Assembly: GCA_032690845.1 (NCBI GenBank)
Contig: CM064430.1
Span: 44,427,882 to 44,491,881, forward strand
DNA length: 64,000 bases
Reading direction: 5' to 3'
DNA from: Eleusine coracana subsp. coracana
Taxonomy: Eukaryota > Streptophyta > Magnoliopsida > Poales > Poaceae
The position numbers and the translations under genes are program-made. This document shows positions 32,675 through 44,540 of this stretch, one piece after another. Below the pieces are notes generated by a model, which worked only from the letters and a program-made list of their open reading frames with translations, was not told where the DNA came from and did no database searches. Each line of letters opens with the position of its first letter. Position 1 is the stretch's first letter.

Positions 32675-34826
32675 TGTAACGCCCCAGGTAACAACCCCTA
32701 GAGGTTACTACAAAGTAACTATAATTAGACTAAGAATAGAAAATATTAGCAATTTCAATAGAATCTCCCATGTAATTGTGACCATCGGTGGGGTGGGCAG
32801 AGAAGTAATAATAACAGGCACAATAGGTATGGATAGGTATCCCTAACCATCAAGGGACCATAATCACCAAATGAACTTTATCCACACGATAGGTCAATGA
32901 AAAAAATGATGATTCAAGTCTAATGATCTGGATGATTGACTAATGGTAAAAGAATGTGTGTGTGTGCTCAACAAATTAGTTACTCCCCTCCCATACATGT
33001 GTGATCAACGGGTACCTAACACCAAATAAACACAAGAGTGAGTAAAAACACTCAGCAAGAATAATTCAAAACCGGAAAAACAACTGAAACACCCGAACAA
33101 CAGAAATCCAGAATCAATGAAACATATCGTTGAATACTACAATGAAACAGTAGTTTCCGTCTTAAACGGACATCACCTAAAACTTCCTTTGCATTTACCG
33201 ATAAAGCCGAATAAGTGGGGCTAGCACTTATTCACGAGAACCTGAACATAAGAACCAAATTACATAACTGGTGTTTGCACAAATCCCTGACACTTGAATA
33301 GTATGAAAAGAAACCACAACCAAAGTTTAGAAAACTCCAGCACTTGAACAATAAGGCTTGAAATACTTGAAACTCAAAACACCGATATGAATACTTGAAG
33401 TAATAATCATATGAAATCAATATAGTCGAATAGGCATACAAAAGTAGAACACTTCATATCAATATCACATCCACATCAAGGAAAAGTTTGTCATTGCACT
33501 TACCTTAACTAAGTTCGTTGAACACCCGACAAGGACCTCTCGACACCGGAGCCGTTCAAGCCTGAAGAATGTAAACTACGCTTAAAAACATTCCTAGGAA
33601 CCAAATAGGTCCATACAACTCATTGTGTATCAGTTATTTTAGGAAAAGATTAAAACACAATTTTGATAAACAGCTCAAAATATGACCAGAGATTAACAGG
33701 CGCACTGTTATAACCATAACTTCAGATTCACTTAACCAATGGATACAAAGAAATGCATTCTGAGCATCTACAGAAAATTTCCCACAACTCTTCTTACCAT
33801 TGGTTTTGCTAATTCGTCATAGAAATTAGTCTAAATTAAATAAACAGATTATGACACAGACTCTGTAATCTGTAGCAGCAACACTAATTCAATGATTTCT
33901 CCCTCACCGTTTATCAGAATCGAGTGAGACCAAAACTGTTTGAAGGATAATACATATATCTACAACTTTCGTAACTAACTTGTGGTCTAATTTTGTAATC
34001 CCAAAAGTCAGATTTCAAACGACCTCACTCACACTGTACCAAATTAGACCTCTAGTTCTCACTTTGGCAACTAACCAAGGCTAACGTCATAAATCTGTGA
34101 ACATTTAAATACTAGTAAACTATTACCAGTGCAGGGCGTGGCTTGGGATTTAGAGAGATTGACGAATTGTCTTTTTCCCTTTTTCCTGTTACCGCCAGCT
34201 TCTCTCCCTGTTCTGGAACCAACCTCACACCCGCAAACAATCAATCACGTAGCTGCAGAAAATAAATCGTCATCACCAATTGCTGCAGGCAAGAGAACCA
34301 TCGCAACTCACGGGACATAAACAAGGATTGGCTGGGATACCTGATTTCCAGTAGCGCCTGGACTTATGACAACATTACAGAGACGCCTACTGGTCTGGGA
34401 TGCTGAGTAAGTTGAGCAGCCTCAATAGGCAGGTGGAGCAGGGTGTGCGGCATGGCTTGACGACGGCGACTGCATATGGCGTGGCTTGGCGACGGCGCGA
34501 CCGCGCGCGGCATGGCTTGGGGCCAAGGAAGGCGGCGCACAGGAGAAAAACGATGAGCGCCTCCCTCTTTTGCTGTTCTATCGTTCAGAAAAAACCCACG
34601 CCAACCGTAATAAGATCAAGGGTCCATAATTTTTTTATCAAGAACAGAGTCATATGATATCGGAATCTAGAGTATGAGTAGCAAAACGGATGCGATGCCA
34701 TAAGCTCCATGTATCTATGGTCTCGGATCGTTCATCCGACCAATGGTTTAAAAAGTCAAATTTTAGGTCAACTCCCTAATCTTCTTTATATAACTGTAAT
34801 ATTTTCTAAAATATCGGGATATTACA
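32675..34826. repeat. Probable solo LTR (2152 bp), Tekay/Del-like gypsy
   Basis: Starts TGTAACGCCCCAGG and ends CGGGATATTACA, a TGTAA/TTACA pair typical of grass Tekay-type LTRs. TAATT precedes and TAATA follows, a five-base duplication with one mismatch. No primer site or internal region adjoins it. The GC-rich 34430-34520 (GGCGTGGCTTGG repeats) lies within it. Small ORFs here are not credible genes. Confidence 0.65.
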
Positions 34827-34831
34827 TAATA

Positions 34832-35767
34832 TGTAGAGTTAGGAATGTCAAATATATATATGTGAGGGGTACTCCACTCAAGCACAGAGAGTAAAGCTAA
34901 ATAAGTGCCCCAAATAACTTATCCTTAGTTGCTAGTCTACATGTATTCTAGAATAGTGGTGATAGCAAGGCAGAAACACTATCAATGGAGGTATGCAAAC
35001 AACAGGGGGCTAGATGTACAACAACCACGATCTTCTCTTGTCCTATAGCACTAGTAAAAATCCTAATTTTTTCACTTTATTGTTTAGATATTTTTTCCAG
35101 CTTAGAGGCAACAAAATAGGAACCACACAAAATTCCAGCTCAAACAGAGGTATGATGAGACCTACAAAATTTCTACAAATTTCAGTGACGCTGGGTTCCA
35201 AACTTAATTGCTTTGGGAAGTAGACTTAATGATATTTTGATTGGGCAGATACAAAAATTTTTCTCACCAATTTTAAAAGAAAAAACACCTAATATTGAGT
35301 TTGTATGCAAAAGTTATAGCTATTTTAAAGAAGGTACTCCGAATCAGTGTTTTGATGGCTCTGGAATTGCAATCGGGTAGGATTTGTTTCGGTGAGATGA
35401 ATGCAGCGGAAAGTCAAAGTTGTGGGTGTCAATCCGTGGTGATGAGGCTAGGCTTAAGGTGGGTGTGTCGGTAAATTAACTCTAGCACACAAAACTAAAG
35501 AAAACAAAGGGCGGTGGAGGGGGTGGCGGCTAGGGTTGTAAGGGAGACACACGATTGACAACTAAAACATGAACTAAACCAGCAACAAATTAAAAACTAG
35601 AGCACAAAATCAACACTATGGACTATGAAATTGAAATATGTAAAAGGCTAACATGTGGTTGTGGGTAGGTGAAATTGTTTTTGTGGCTTTTCTATGGACG
35701 ATAGGATCAATATATATGAAAACTAAACTAAACTAAAGAGTAGTGTCAACCTTACAGTGCATCTGAA
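34832..35767. other. Unassigned sequence before a copia primer site
   Basis: No domain is recognised. By position it could be the leader of the minus-strand copia relic whose primer site is at 35768. Confidence 0.3.
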
Positions 35768-36356
35768 GCTCTGATTACCACTTGATCTGGAGAAGGATTT
35801 CTGGTCTTAGCAACCACTAAATCGAGTACAATCAATATAAAATATGACTGACCCAGATGTTAGCAGCCCTCTTTATAGCTTCATGCGGCCTACCCGGCAA
35901 TGAATAAATAGAAAGAATCTCCAATTGGTGACCGTCTTGCACTCCACAACTTGTCGTAGATCTGAACGGACAACCTTCCATTGATGGTGGCATGGTGAAT
36001 CCTCCGAACATGAGGAATGGCAATACAGATACAGAGTTGGCACCATGCGTGAGTGAACAGCAGCATGGATTGAGGCCATGAATGCGAGGATGCCGGTATG
36101 AGGCGAGGGCTTGTCCGCATCGCGAGCAGTCTAGCTGCTGCTGGAGGAACCGTATGGAGCTGAGATACTTTTGGTTGTCGTGGATGACGAATAGACTGAT
36201 GGAGGCAGAGTGGAACGATGTTGTTGGTTGGGGACACATTGCTTTGAGGTCCGGGAGGAAGCAGGCGGAGCTCGAGAAAGGATCTAGATACATCGGGGAA
36301 GTGGCGGAAGAGAAGCACAAGTAAACTGACTACTAAAGAATGAAGAGACGGGGACA
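35768..36356 (-). repeat. Copia primer site and adjoining LTR fragment
   Basis: 35768-35780 reads TGGTAATCAGAGC on the minus strand, close to the initiator-Met site. Two bases on, TGATCTGGAGAAGG begins a probable LTR in minus orientation. Its far end is uncertain (GGGACA at 36351-36356 is one candidate). No second copy is found in the window. Confidence 0.4.
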
Positions 36357-36577
36357 GATGGATGGATGGAGGAGTTTCGGGAGATCAGATGGCGCAAATA
36401 GACAAATGATATTGCAGTACTGTAGCTATTAACAGCAGCTGAAGGGCCCCACCAAGAAGAACTAAGAATCTATTATGATATGATTGTGACAGTTGATAAA
36501 AAAAACTATCAAAAACGGGTATCTATAGCGATTCATAGAACTGTTATTGATAAGTGTTATCAATAGCAGTTTACTAT
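36357..36577. other. Left flank of the inverted-LTR element
   Basis: AT-rich, with TTATCAATAGCAGTTTAC. The right flank (40386-40499) carries a similar motif in mirror image (CCATTGCTGATAAAC, GCAGCGGTTTG). They may be the two subterminal regions of an older DNA transposon that was the insertion target. Termini were not found. Confidence 0.3.
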
Positions 36578-37041
36578 TGTCGATGATACATACTATCGGG
36601 ATATCTCACATAGAAGAAAAGTGAAGTTAGACTCCTACTATGATAAAAGCAGTAGATCGACTAGAACTTCGTCATGTAACCCTGTCCCCCCGGATATATA
36701 AGAAGGAGAAGGGGTCCTCTTCAAGGGACAAGTCATAACATTGGACAAGTCGACAATTAGATAAGTTCAATTAGATAGATCCCACATGGTACATAGATTA
36801 GATATAACTAGACATCATCGTCTAGATCTACCCTTCTCGTCTAGATCTTTAGATCTAGACATATCAATATAAATACCACAGAACACAGGACGTAGGGTTA
36901 TTATCCTCCGGGAGGTCCAAATCTGTCTAAATCGATGTCTTGTGTTACAATCGTCTCTCGATCTCGCGCGTACTACTGTCCTACATATAAATCATCATAG
37001 ATGAACTACCCTATGTCTATTGCCGAGATTAAGCCTCGACA
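36578..37041 (+). repeat. Left LTR (464 bp), plus orientation
   Basis: TGTCGA...TCGACA ends. TATA box GATATATAAG at 36693-36702. A self-complementary motif around GTCTAGATC/GATCTAGAC at 36830-36862 is retained in both copies. Confidence 0.85.
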
Positions 37042-37043
37042 TT

Positions 37044-37061
37044 TGGCACACCAGGTAGGGG
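37044..37061 (+). other. Primer-binding-site-like sequence
   Basis: TGGCACACCAGGTAGGGG starts two bases after the left LTR. Grass Tat-like gypsy elements show a very similar sequence at this place. The priming tRNA is not assigned here. Confidence 0.6.
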
Positions 37062-37289
37062 AAGCACGACGGTCGGCTCGTCGAGATCGGTGGTTTCAAT
37101 CTACTACTTCAAGATTTCATCGCGAGCAGACCGGCGTTGAAGCGCACGAGTCGCCGAGTTTTTGAAAGATTTCTTCTTCAAGATCTAATCACGAGCAGAC
37201 CAATGTTGAAGCATCATGTCATCGCACAAATCATCACGTCTTCATCAAGACGACACCTTCAACGAGGACTACCGCTATTCGGCGACATC

Positions 37290-37820
37290 ATTCATTACGA
37301 CGATGCTTCCGATAACTCGATACTTCGGCGGATTCCGACGACTCGGCGACATCGCCACGACTTGACGGTTTGACCGCTCACGACCACATATACATGCCAG
37401 GGGGCTACTCCGCCTTCACCTGGCCACTCGGTCGCTCGACGACGTCTTCGACGACTCAGCGCATCGGCAATCACCTCGACTCGGTCACTAGGCGACATCG
37501 CCTCGATCCAGTCACTCGGTGACATCGCCTCGACTCGACTACTCGGTGACATCGCTGCACTATGATGACTCGGCAACATTGCTACACTACTCGGCGACGC
37601 CGTCAATGACTTGGCATATTGGGTTTTCACCCACTCGTCTACTCAACAACGCCTGCAATGACATGGCGCATTGAGTTTTCACCCACCCAACCACTTGGCC
37701 ACACCTTCGATGATTCGGTGTCTCGGTCAACCACTCCAAGCTTTAATGTTCCGGCGACATGATGGCTTGACTTCGACATTCGACCACTCGCCAACAACAT
37801 CAGCACGCTCGAGGGCTCAT
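37290..37820. repeat. Degenerate tandem repeat, ACTCGGYGACATCGCC unit
   Basis: The string ACTCGG followed by TGACATCGCC or CGACATCGCC recurs many times with a spacing near 24-30 bp. The minus-strand frame at 37295-37630 is an artefact of this repeat. The end carries a purine motif CCAGGGGGCTAC near 37396. Confidence 0.6.
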
Positions 37821-38123
37821 CTTCAACTCGCCGAATAGCAAAACTAAGTATCTATATGCTTTCTCGATTTATTTTTCGAGATTTTGGGCTCATGTCCTTC
37901 ATTCTTTTTCCCTACGATTGTTTATATTTGTTTTCTATGCAGAAGGTCATAGATTTTTTATGAGTAAAGTTGGGCTTTTAAATCAGTGCTCCTATTTATG
38001 GATTTATTCATCTTTATATTGCCTCGGTTTTTTAATTCTTCACATTAAACAATCGAGCCAGGGGGGGCTATTTGTGTATCTATACACGTGTTCTCCCACT
38101 TTTTTGTGAATTTAGCAGTACAC

Positions 38124-38227
38124 ATGTCAGTCGGTGACCTTTCAGTAGTGCCTTGGCCCTGACATCATATGACCCATGTCGGTCGGTGATCTTTCAGTAG
38201 TGCTTCAGCCCTGACACCATATGACCC
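38124..38227. repeat. Tandem duplication, 52 bp unit
   Basis: Two copies starting ATGTCAGTCGG (38124) and ATGTCGGTCGG (38176) with only a few differences, followed by the first bases of a third at 38228. Confidence 0.85.
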
Positions 38228-38748
38228 ATGTCGTCCGTTTTAGTTTTACCTCTTCTTTGGCTTCTGCTTTGACCGATACATTGCATTTTATTCGTGATTT
38301 GGTCTTATTTTTTGGTCATACACCGACAAGCAACTAAGGCATAAAATTTTTTTGCTACGTGACAGACTGCCACTACACTAAACCCAGAGCCAAAGTTGCG
38401 AGAGGTCATGTGTCGATTGGTTCTGATTAATACACAAGAGTAAATTATGACCAATATTGTAGTGGCAGATCGAGCTCCGAGTTCTTTATATTTGTCCTAA
38501 GTATCCTACGGTAGATCGATCTGGTTGCTAACGCGCGAATACGCTGCTATGCGCCAGTCGGTCTACCTACAGGAGAAAAATGGATACACACTTGACTTTT
38601 TAGTCGACTGATTTGTTTGGCATATAAAAATAAGTTTTTAAGCAAATAATGTTAATTATAACTAATTATCCTAATTTCCTTTATTGTCAGGAACATTTTG
38701 ATGGATAGGTAGATACACCACTTGGCATAGAGTGATTTCCTCGCCTTT

Positions 38749-38950
38749 ATCGATCGACTTATAGCTCCGACCACCTTTGTCGATCGACCGTGCTAGTTCC
38801 GACTGCCTCCATCTGTCGGCCTACAACTCCGACCGCTCTCATCGGTCGACCGTGCTAGTTCCGATCGCATTCATCGGTCGGTTTACAGCTCCGACTGCTG
38901 CCATCGGTCTGTCACATCATATCTGATCGCCACCATCGGTCGGCCACATG
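38749..38950. repeat. Tandem repeat of alternating ~28 and ~33 bp units with TCGGTCG core
   Basis: Units alternate between GCTCCGACYGC and GTTCCGACTGC types, each separated by CATCGGTCGRCC. About six units, composite period about 60 bp. Confidence 0.7.
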
Positions 38951-39159
38951 TCAGACTATTAGCTTCACTCGGTTATCGCGACTTCGAGTGATTCCTACTT
39001 CATCAGCGGTCGGCAGCTACAACAACCTTGACTGTCTTCTTCACTCGACCTTACCGTCATGAGTTAAGTACCGCTGCCACTCAGACATGATATTCTGAGT
39101 TGAGCGCGACCGACACTCATAATGACGATTGTCTCGGAGGCTTCTTTGAAAAGAAGCAC

Positions 39160-39835
39160 TTTATATCAAATTTATGGTTGATGCCATAATATATAAATAT
39201 ATGATTTGATGATCTTATGACAGTGGCTTGATGGTCACTCTATCAAATATGCTTCTTTGATGATAAGGGCATTATCATAAATGGTTGATGCCATAATCAT
39301 TTAAAGCATGATTTGATGATCATGTCGCTGTGACTTGATGGTTATATATGCATCACTCGGCTGATTGAAGTCAGTCTATAATAGTGAAAATAAAGCTCAA
39401 AGATATGAGTGATTACAATTCTTAAGTAAAGGTTACTTAATCATGATTGAAGTCATGGTAACTTAGTACTTGGCTATGATTGATGTCATAAAGCCTCGTT
39501 CATTCGATTGTGATTGAAGTCACTCGTTTAGAACATAATCATTCAGTTGTGATTGAAGTCACCCGTTTGATTCATAAATCACTCATAGGCCACTCGGCCA
39601 AAAACTATGTCATTTGGCTATGATTGATGTCATAAGTTTATGTTCACTCGGATGTGATTGATGTCGTTCGAGTATATCATATAGCACTCGACAATGATTG
39701 AAGTCATTGGTTTGAGTCATCTACCACTCAGTGGTGATTGAAGTCACTCGACTAAGTCATTTATCACTTGGTAATGATTGATGTCATTCTAGTGAGTTAT
39801 TTATCACTCGGATTTGATGATTTGAGCGATTTCTC
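39160..39835. repeat. Tandem repeat with TGATTGAAGTCA / TGATTGATGTCA core
   Basis: 39160-39360 contains two ~108 bp units (GGTTGATGCCATAAT ... GATTTGATGATC). From 39360 to 39830 at least ten units with a TGATTGAWGTCA core and CACTCGG recur at 40-60 bp. AT-rich and non-coding. Units are too diverged and irregular for a CRISPR array. Confidence 0.75.
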
Positions 39836-39959
39836 CTTAAAGAGAGCCAACACGACTATTCTTGTTTTGGACTCTTGCATTATTTGCAGTTTCCAAATAA
39901 TACAAGAGTCAGGGGGCTACACCTAATTAGGTGCACCTACTCGGTGCACCTACACATAA

Positions 39960-40385
39960 TGTCGAGGCTTAATCTCGGCAATAGACATAGGGTAGTTCAT
40001 CTATGACGATTTATATGTAGGACAGTGGTATGCGTGAGATCGAGAGATGATGGTAACACAAGACGCCGATTTAGACAGGTTTGGGCCTCCCGGAGGATAA
40101 TAATCCTACGTCCTATGTTCTGTGGTATTTGTATTGATATGTCTAGATCTAAAGATCTAGACGAGAAGGATAGACCTAGACGATGATGTCTAGTTATGTC
40201 TAATCTATGTCCTGTGTGGGATCTATCTAATTGAACTTGTCTAATTGTTGACTTGTCCAATGCTATGACTTGTCCCTTGAGGAGGACCCCTGCCCCTCCT
40301 AGTCAGTCTATTGCTCTTATCCTAGTAGGAGTCTACCTTTACTTTCCTTCTATATGGGATACCCCGATGGTATGTATCATCGACA
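39960..40385 (-). repeat. Right LTR (426 bp), inverted
   Basis: Reverse complement of 36578-37041, with the ~38 bp TATA-containing segment missing. It starts and ends exactly at the LTR termini. Confidence 0.85.
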
Positions 40386-40499
40386 ACCATCATCTCAATC
40401 ATTGATCGGATCTCATAGGTTGTGAACCATTGCTGATAAACTTTTAGCAGCGGTTTGTTACAAACCACTGCTAATGGAGCATTATTTATGACCATTTTT

Positions 40500-42303
40500 T
40501 GATGGACCGAGAAGGCGACCAGAGGCGAGGGGGGGGGGGGTTAATGGGTGCCAATTAAAATTCTTCTCAAGAACTTGGCCTATATCCCAAATACAACCTG
40601 AACCAACCTCTGAAAGAATAACCAATGCCACACACACTAACTTGTGATGTGCTAACCCTGCGAGTGACTCACACCAATGGATGAATTAGAGAGAAGCAAA
40701 GGAGAACAACAAAACTCGAATCGGTCAAAAAACAAACTCGAAACAAGTTACTGGATGACCATCGGCAGTGTCGGTCACTGGCATAAGCAGTGCCGATTGG
40801 TACTATCGGCAGTGCCGATCATGTCCATCGGTAGTGCCAATACGGGCTTCGGTCCCAAGCCACCGGTAGTGCCGGTCGTGGCATCGGCAATGCCAATCCA
40901 GGTTCTAACCCACCGGCAGTGCCGGTCCTAGTCGTCAGCAGTGCCGATCGGCCCCCAATAGAATAGAAAAAAGATTCGGGATTAGGCAAAACTTGACCAA
41001 AACCTAATCAAATGAACTCAAAATAATGCGATTTTTGGATCAGTCAATCCTCAACACATCACGACCCTAATCCTAGAAGATCCACTCAATTGGCTTAAGG
41101 AATCATCACGAATTTTAAATCTTGTGCCAAGAACACCAAAAAGGGGAAACTTGAGAAATTCTTCAAATTGACGATGCTAGAGCTATGGATCTAGGCAAGG
41201 ACCTATGGGGATTTGTTCTAGCTCATCATAGCACCAAGATCCCTCAAGAAATCTGCCCAAAAACTTGTCCAAAAGAGAGATAAAAAATTCCCACGAAAAT
41301 ACCTCCGGAAATAGGGAAAAAGAGAAATTCGGGATTTAGGGAGAGAGGAAGATCTTGAGCATGAAAATAAATCTCATATCATGAAAACATGCTTACAAGA
41401 TCCATAGGTACAAGGCTAGGAAGTCATCCTCTTGCTCCCACTATTTGGAAGAGAAAGAGATGTCTCTCACACCCCCTCTCCTCTCCTCTATTACATGAAG
41501 ACCTCTCCTAGCACTTTGAAATGAGTTTCTAACACAAGGCTAATGGAAAGAGAGAATCCTCTCCCACCAGCCACACCTCTCCTTATATAGGCCTAGGGGT
41601 TGTCCTAAAGACCATCCTAACCCTTACCTACAATACACTGCCACCTACCACTAGGGCACAATCGTCCATCTTTTTCCTCGTCGCCCGAATGCCATCGAGC
41701 CCTTCAAGACTTTGCTTTGCCTTGATGCAAGTTCCGCGATGGTGACACATGCACCTCCAATCGCCACCACCGATATTGAGGTCCAAACAAGGAAACCACC
41801 TTGCACGCTTCTCAAAGCATGACATCTCGATGTTGACGCGTGTCACCTTGTCCCGTGATCCTGACCACTAGCAAGTCTCTCCCGATCCCTGTCCATCGGG
41901 CCCCCTTGTCACTTGCATCAGCATCCCGCTCGCCTTGACTTGGTCAACACGCCGTCTTCATCACCACCACAGTTCTGAGGCTCAACCGTGAAATCATCCA
42001 TGCCTCTTGCCTCTCCACGTGTACAATATGGATCACCCTTGACTTCACCCGGCATCCTGATCATCCGGCCCCAAGTCCCCTACTTGTGCCTGATCCTCTC
42101 GCCATTGACCGCCAAGTCGACTCCATTGACCTACACATCATGAGATAACTAAACATATTTCCCATCTCCTGCAACTTCACCAATATCTTCACCAACTCTG
42201 GTTAGTCAAAACCATGACACCGAACTCAACCAATATCAATTACTCATCACATATTGCAAACCATGGCACATATCCACATGGTTTCTCATTTTTGTACTTA
42301 GTT
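40500..42303 (-). repeat. Sirevirus-like LTR (partial or solo), minus orientation
   Basis: TGATGGACCGAGAAGG then a poly-G tract at 40530-40540, the reverse-complement style of Sirevirus LTR ends. 40745-40960 carries repeated ATCGGCAGTGCCGAT palindromes. CTATATAAGG on the minus strand at 41581-41590 is a TATA box downstream of nothing coding. No primer site or gag adjoins. The distal end is not defined; at about 42304 it meets a different LTR. Confidence 0.55.
40745..40960. promoter_or_regulatory. Palindrome cluster ATCGGCANTGCCGAT
   Basis: At least eight copies of TCGGCAGTGCCGA or close variants (TCGGTAGTGCCAA, CCGGTAGTGCCGG, TCGGCAATGCCAA), spaced 20-30 bp. In minus sense they lie downstream of the TATA box at 41590, near the LTR end. 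Confidence 0.7.
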
Positions 42304-42688
42304 ACATGAGACCGGTGGCATTGGAAAGGTCTTCTCCTAAGCTTTCCATGCAAACATAGAACATCTAAAACCAAGTCCATATGCATCCTCGACGTCCGTT
42401 TTAGTGTGGATTGGTCCTGGACTCTAAAGCAGATTCGAAGTCGGTTTAAGTTGGGCCTCCATCTTGGCTTGCAGGTCCATGTTCTTCCTTTATCTTCTGG
42501 TCCTCTCCATGGTTCGTAATCACAATATAATCATTAGGTAGCAAACCATTCTCAAAGGTAATATATAATAAGAACATAGGAACGAGCTCACCTCAAGATT
42601 AAGCCATGCACGAGTTCTAGTCATTGGACCTTACAAGTCTAGAGTTGGACAGGTGTTGTGCGCATCCATAGGAGTGATGTCCCCATCA
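42304..42688 (-). repeat. Fragment of the CRM-like LTR
   Basis: Aligns with about 58797-59201 (GGCATTGGAAAGGTCTTCTCC, then GGTCCTCTCCATGGTTCGTAA) and ends at the family terminus CATCA at 42688. Upstream half of the plus-strand LTR is missing. A short stretch like the purine tract continues to about 42710. Confidence 0.75.
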
Positions 42689-43135
42689 ACATGGATAATT
42701 TCTTGAAGTCCTATGCATGATGTTTCCATCGATGCAGATGTTCTAAACTAATGGGAGTTATTTTAATGATTGTTAGATTATTGTGCAGTTGTGCCTGCTC
42801 AAGTACTAATGGAACAACAAAAACCAAACGTACCATAGGGCATCGATGAATCTAGTACTTTATATGATCTCCAAAGAACTGCTCCCCATTTGATTACATA
42901 CCGTATGGATTTTCTTTGTGACAACACCTGAACAAATTGCGTTGAAATTGGAGACATCCCTACATTAGAAATGTCGTCATAATGTAAATATAGATGTGAA
43001 CATACCAGAAAATCTGACTCAAGTATGTGACACCAATGCTTTTTATTACATGCTTTTTACATTTATTATCCAGTTGAACAATTCTTCTTAGCTATACATA
43101 TTACTCATAGGTCCTTTTAGCGAACATGGGTTTGC

Positions 43136-43251
43136 AAGTTCCATCACCTTAAACTCCAAGTATCATGCATTCCTATGTGCAATTCAATAACTGAAGTTCC
43201 ATCACCTTAAACTCCAAGTATCATGCATTCCTATGTGCAATTCAATAACTG
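43136..43251. repeat. Perfect tandem duplication, 58 bp unit
   Basis: 43136-43193 and 43194-43251 are identical (unit begins AAGTTCCATCACC and ends CAATTCAATAACTG). Identity points to a recent event or to assembly slippage. Confidence 0.9.
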
Positions 43252-44375
43252 TTTTGAAAACATTATGTTCTACAATTGATGTTGCAAATATGGTGTAATT
43301 TAACTTGTGGAATTGTTTTACGTATGAAGTTGTTATGTATTGTTCTTCATGACCTTCTCAAAAACAGAATTAGCATTATCTATCACATGAACAACATGTT
43401 TTAGGCCTTAGAACCATGGAGACTTTGGAATCCACAACATTTCAACTATATGCTTGTTGAAAGGTCATACTACCAAATTTACTTTTATAAGAACACTTCA
43501 TATCTGTAGATAACACAAAAGAATAATCAGAATAACTGAATTATGCACCTTAACAGAGAACATTGGCATGTTTGTTTTTCCAGTCATGTTACCATGTGCG
43601 TTTTTCATCATTCTTGTCAAACTACATCCTCATGTCCCTGTACTTGTCCATAATTTTTTACAGAAGAGAATTAGGAGAACTTGACACATCACATTATATT
43701 CTCCCCCAGTGGTGTGGTCAATCTAGTGTTTGGTACAAGATAAATCTGTTGGAGCCATATATCTTGATGCTACCATGATGGCACTTCATACAGTTAGTTC
43801 AGGAATTTCTTTAATCAATGCCTCAGGTTCAACAATTAGTTTTGTGGTATATACATCTATATTCACAATAGATTGGTAGCATGAATATGCTTTCTTCATG
43901 GTTTTGAAAACTCACTGCAGATTTGGGTGGTTTCAGGTCTTTTACCACTTTGTTCAGCATGTATCAAAAAGAAACTTTTACTTCTTTCTCTACATCCTAC
44001 ATTTTGCAAAGATATAGGAACCTTCAAAGACATCTCATCTAAATAAAAGAATAGCTAATCACACTATTTTTTTAGCTTATTAGTTGTACAAACATGGTTC
44101 AGTTTATACTAAGCTAATGCATTTTTGTTTCAGGGGACTTTGTTTGTATATGGCCCGCATGCTTGGTTCATCAAGTCTCTAGTGATACAAGTACATTTTA
44201 GTCTCTATTGATTTACTTTTGGGCTCAAGGTACGAAACTTTATTAGTTGTAGAATCACAGTTCAATTCCTACTAAGAAAATTAGCACAAAACATCAGAAA
44301 AACCAGGTGTAGAAAATCTGGACCACCGGAAACAATGAATGTATGTTTGTTCGACATGGGGGAGAGATAATTAAG

Positions 44376-44540
44376 ATGCGTTTGGTTTGGAGACAAGGTG
44401 GGATGGGATGACCATCCCGATTTTTAGGGACAGGACAATCCTAATTCATGTTTGTTTTGAGGGACGGGTCGGTCCATATTTTATGTTTGTTAGGTGGGAT
44501 GGACGGCACCTTTGCTGTTTTGTCAGGCTTACACGGAGGT
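44376..44540. repeat. MITE-like or short transposon fragment
   Basis: GATGCGTTTGGTTTGGAGAC then GGGATGGGATGACCATCCC and GTTTGTTAGGTGGGATGG. Such GTTTGGTTTG / GGGATGG sequence is common in grass DNA transposons. Exact ends and target duplication were not established. Confidence 0.35.

Larger units (their letters stand above)
36578..40385 (+). mobile_element. Non-coding LTR element with LTRs in inverted orientation
   Basis: Left LTR 36578-37041 runs TGTCGATGATACAT to GCCTCGACA. The right LTR 39960-40385 starts TGTCGAGGCTTAATC and ends ATCATCGACA, that is, the reverse complement of the left one along its full length except for a ~38 bp gap over the TATA box. ACTAT precedes the left LTR and ACCAT follows the right one. 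A primer-site-like sequence follows only the left LTR; a purine motif AGTCAGGGGGC precedes the right one by about 40 bp. The interior has no coding frame and several tandem arrays. Normal reverse transcription yields direct LTRs, so an inversion or recombination event is implied. Confidence 0.8.

Noticed and set aside
34129..34657. Short plus-strand frames as host genes
   Set aside because: They lie inside the probable solo LTR and show no recognisable domain.
37295..37630. 111-codon minus-strand frame
   Set aside because: It translates a tandem repeat (Ala-Met-Ser-Pro-Ser-Asp units) and has no independent support.
39360..39835. Regular repeats resembling a CRISPR array
   Set aside because: Units are diverged, spacing is irregular and the context is a plant retroelement. 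No cas genes are present.
36490..40499. A DNA transposon with the 36578/39960 repeats as its terminal inverted repeats
   Set aside because: The repeats have LTR hallmarks (TG...CA ends, TATA box, primer-site-like sequence after the left copy). The mirrored flank motifs leave open an older DNA transposon as the insertion target, but no termini were found.
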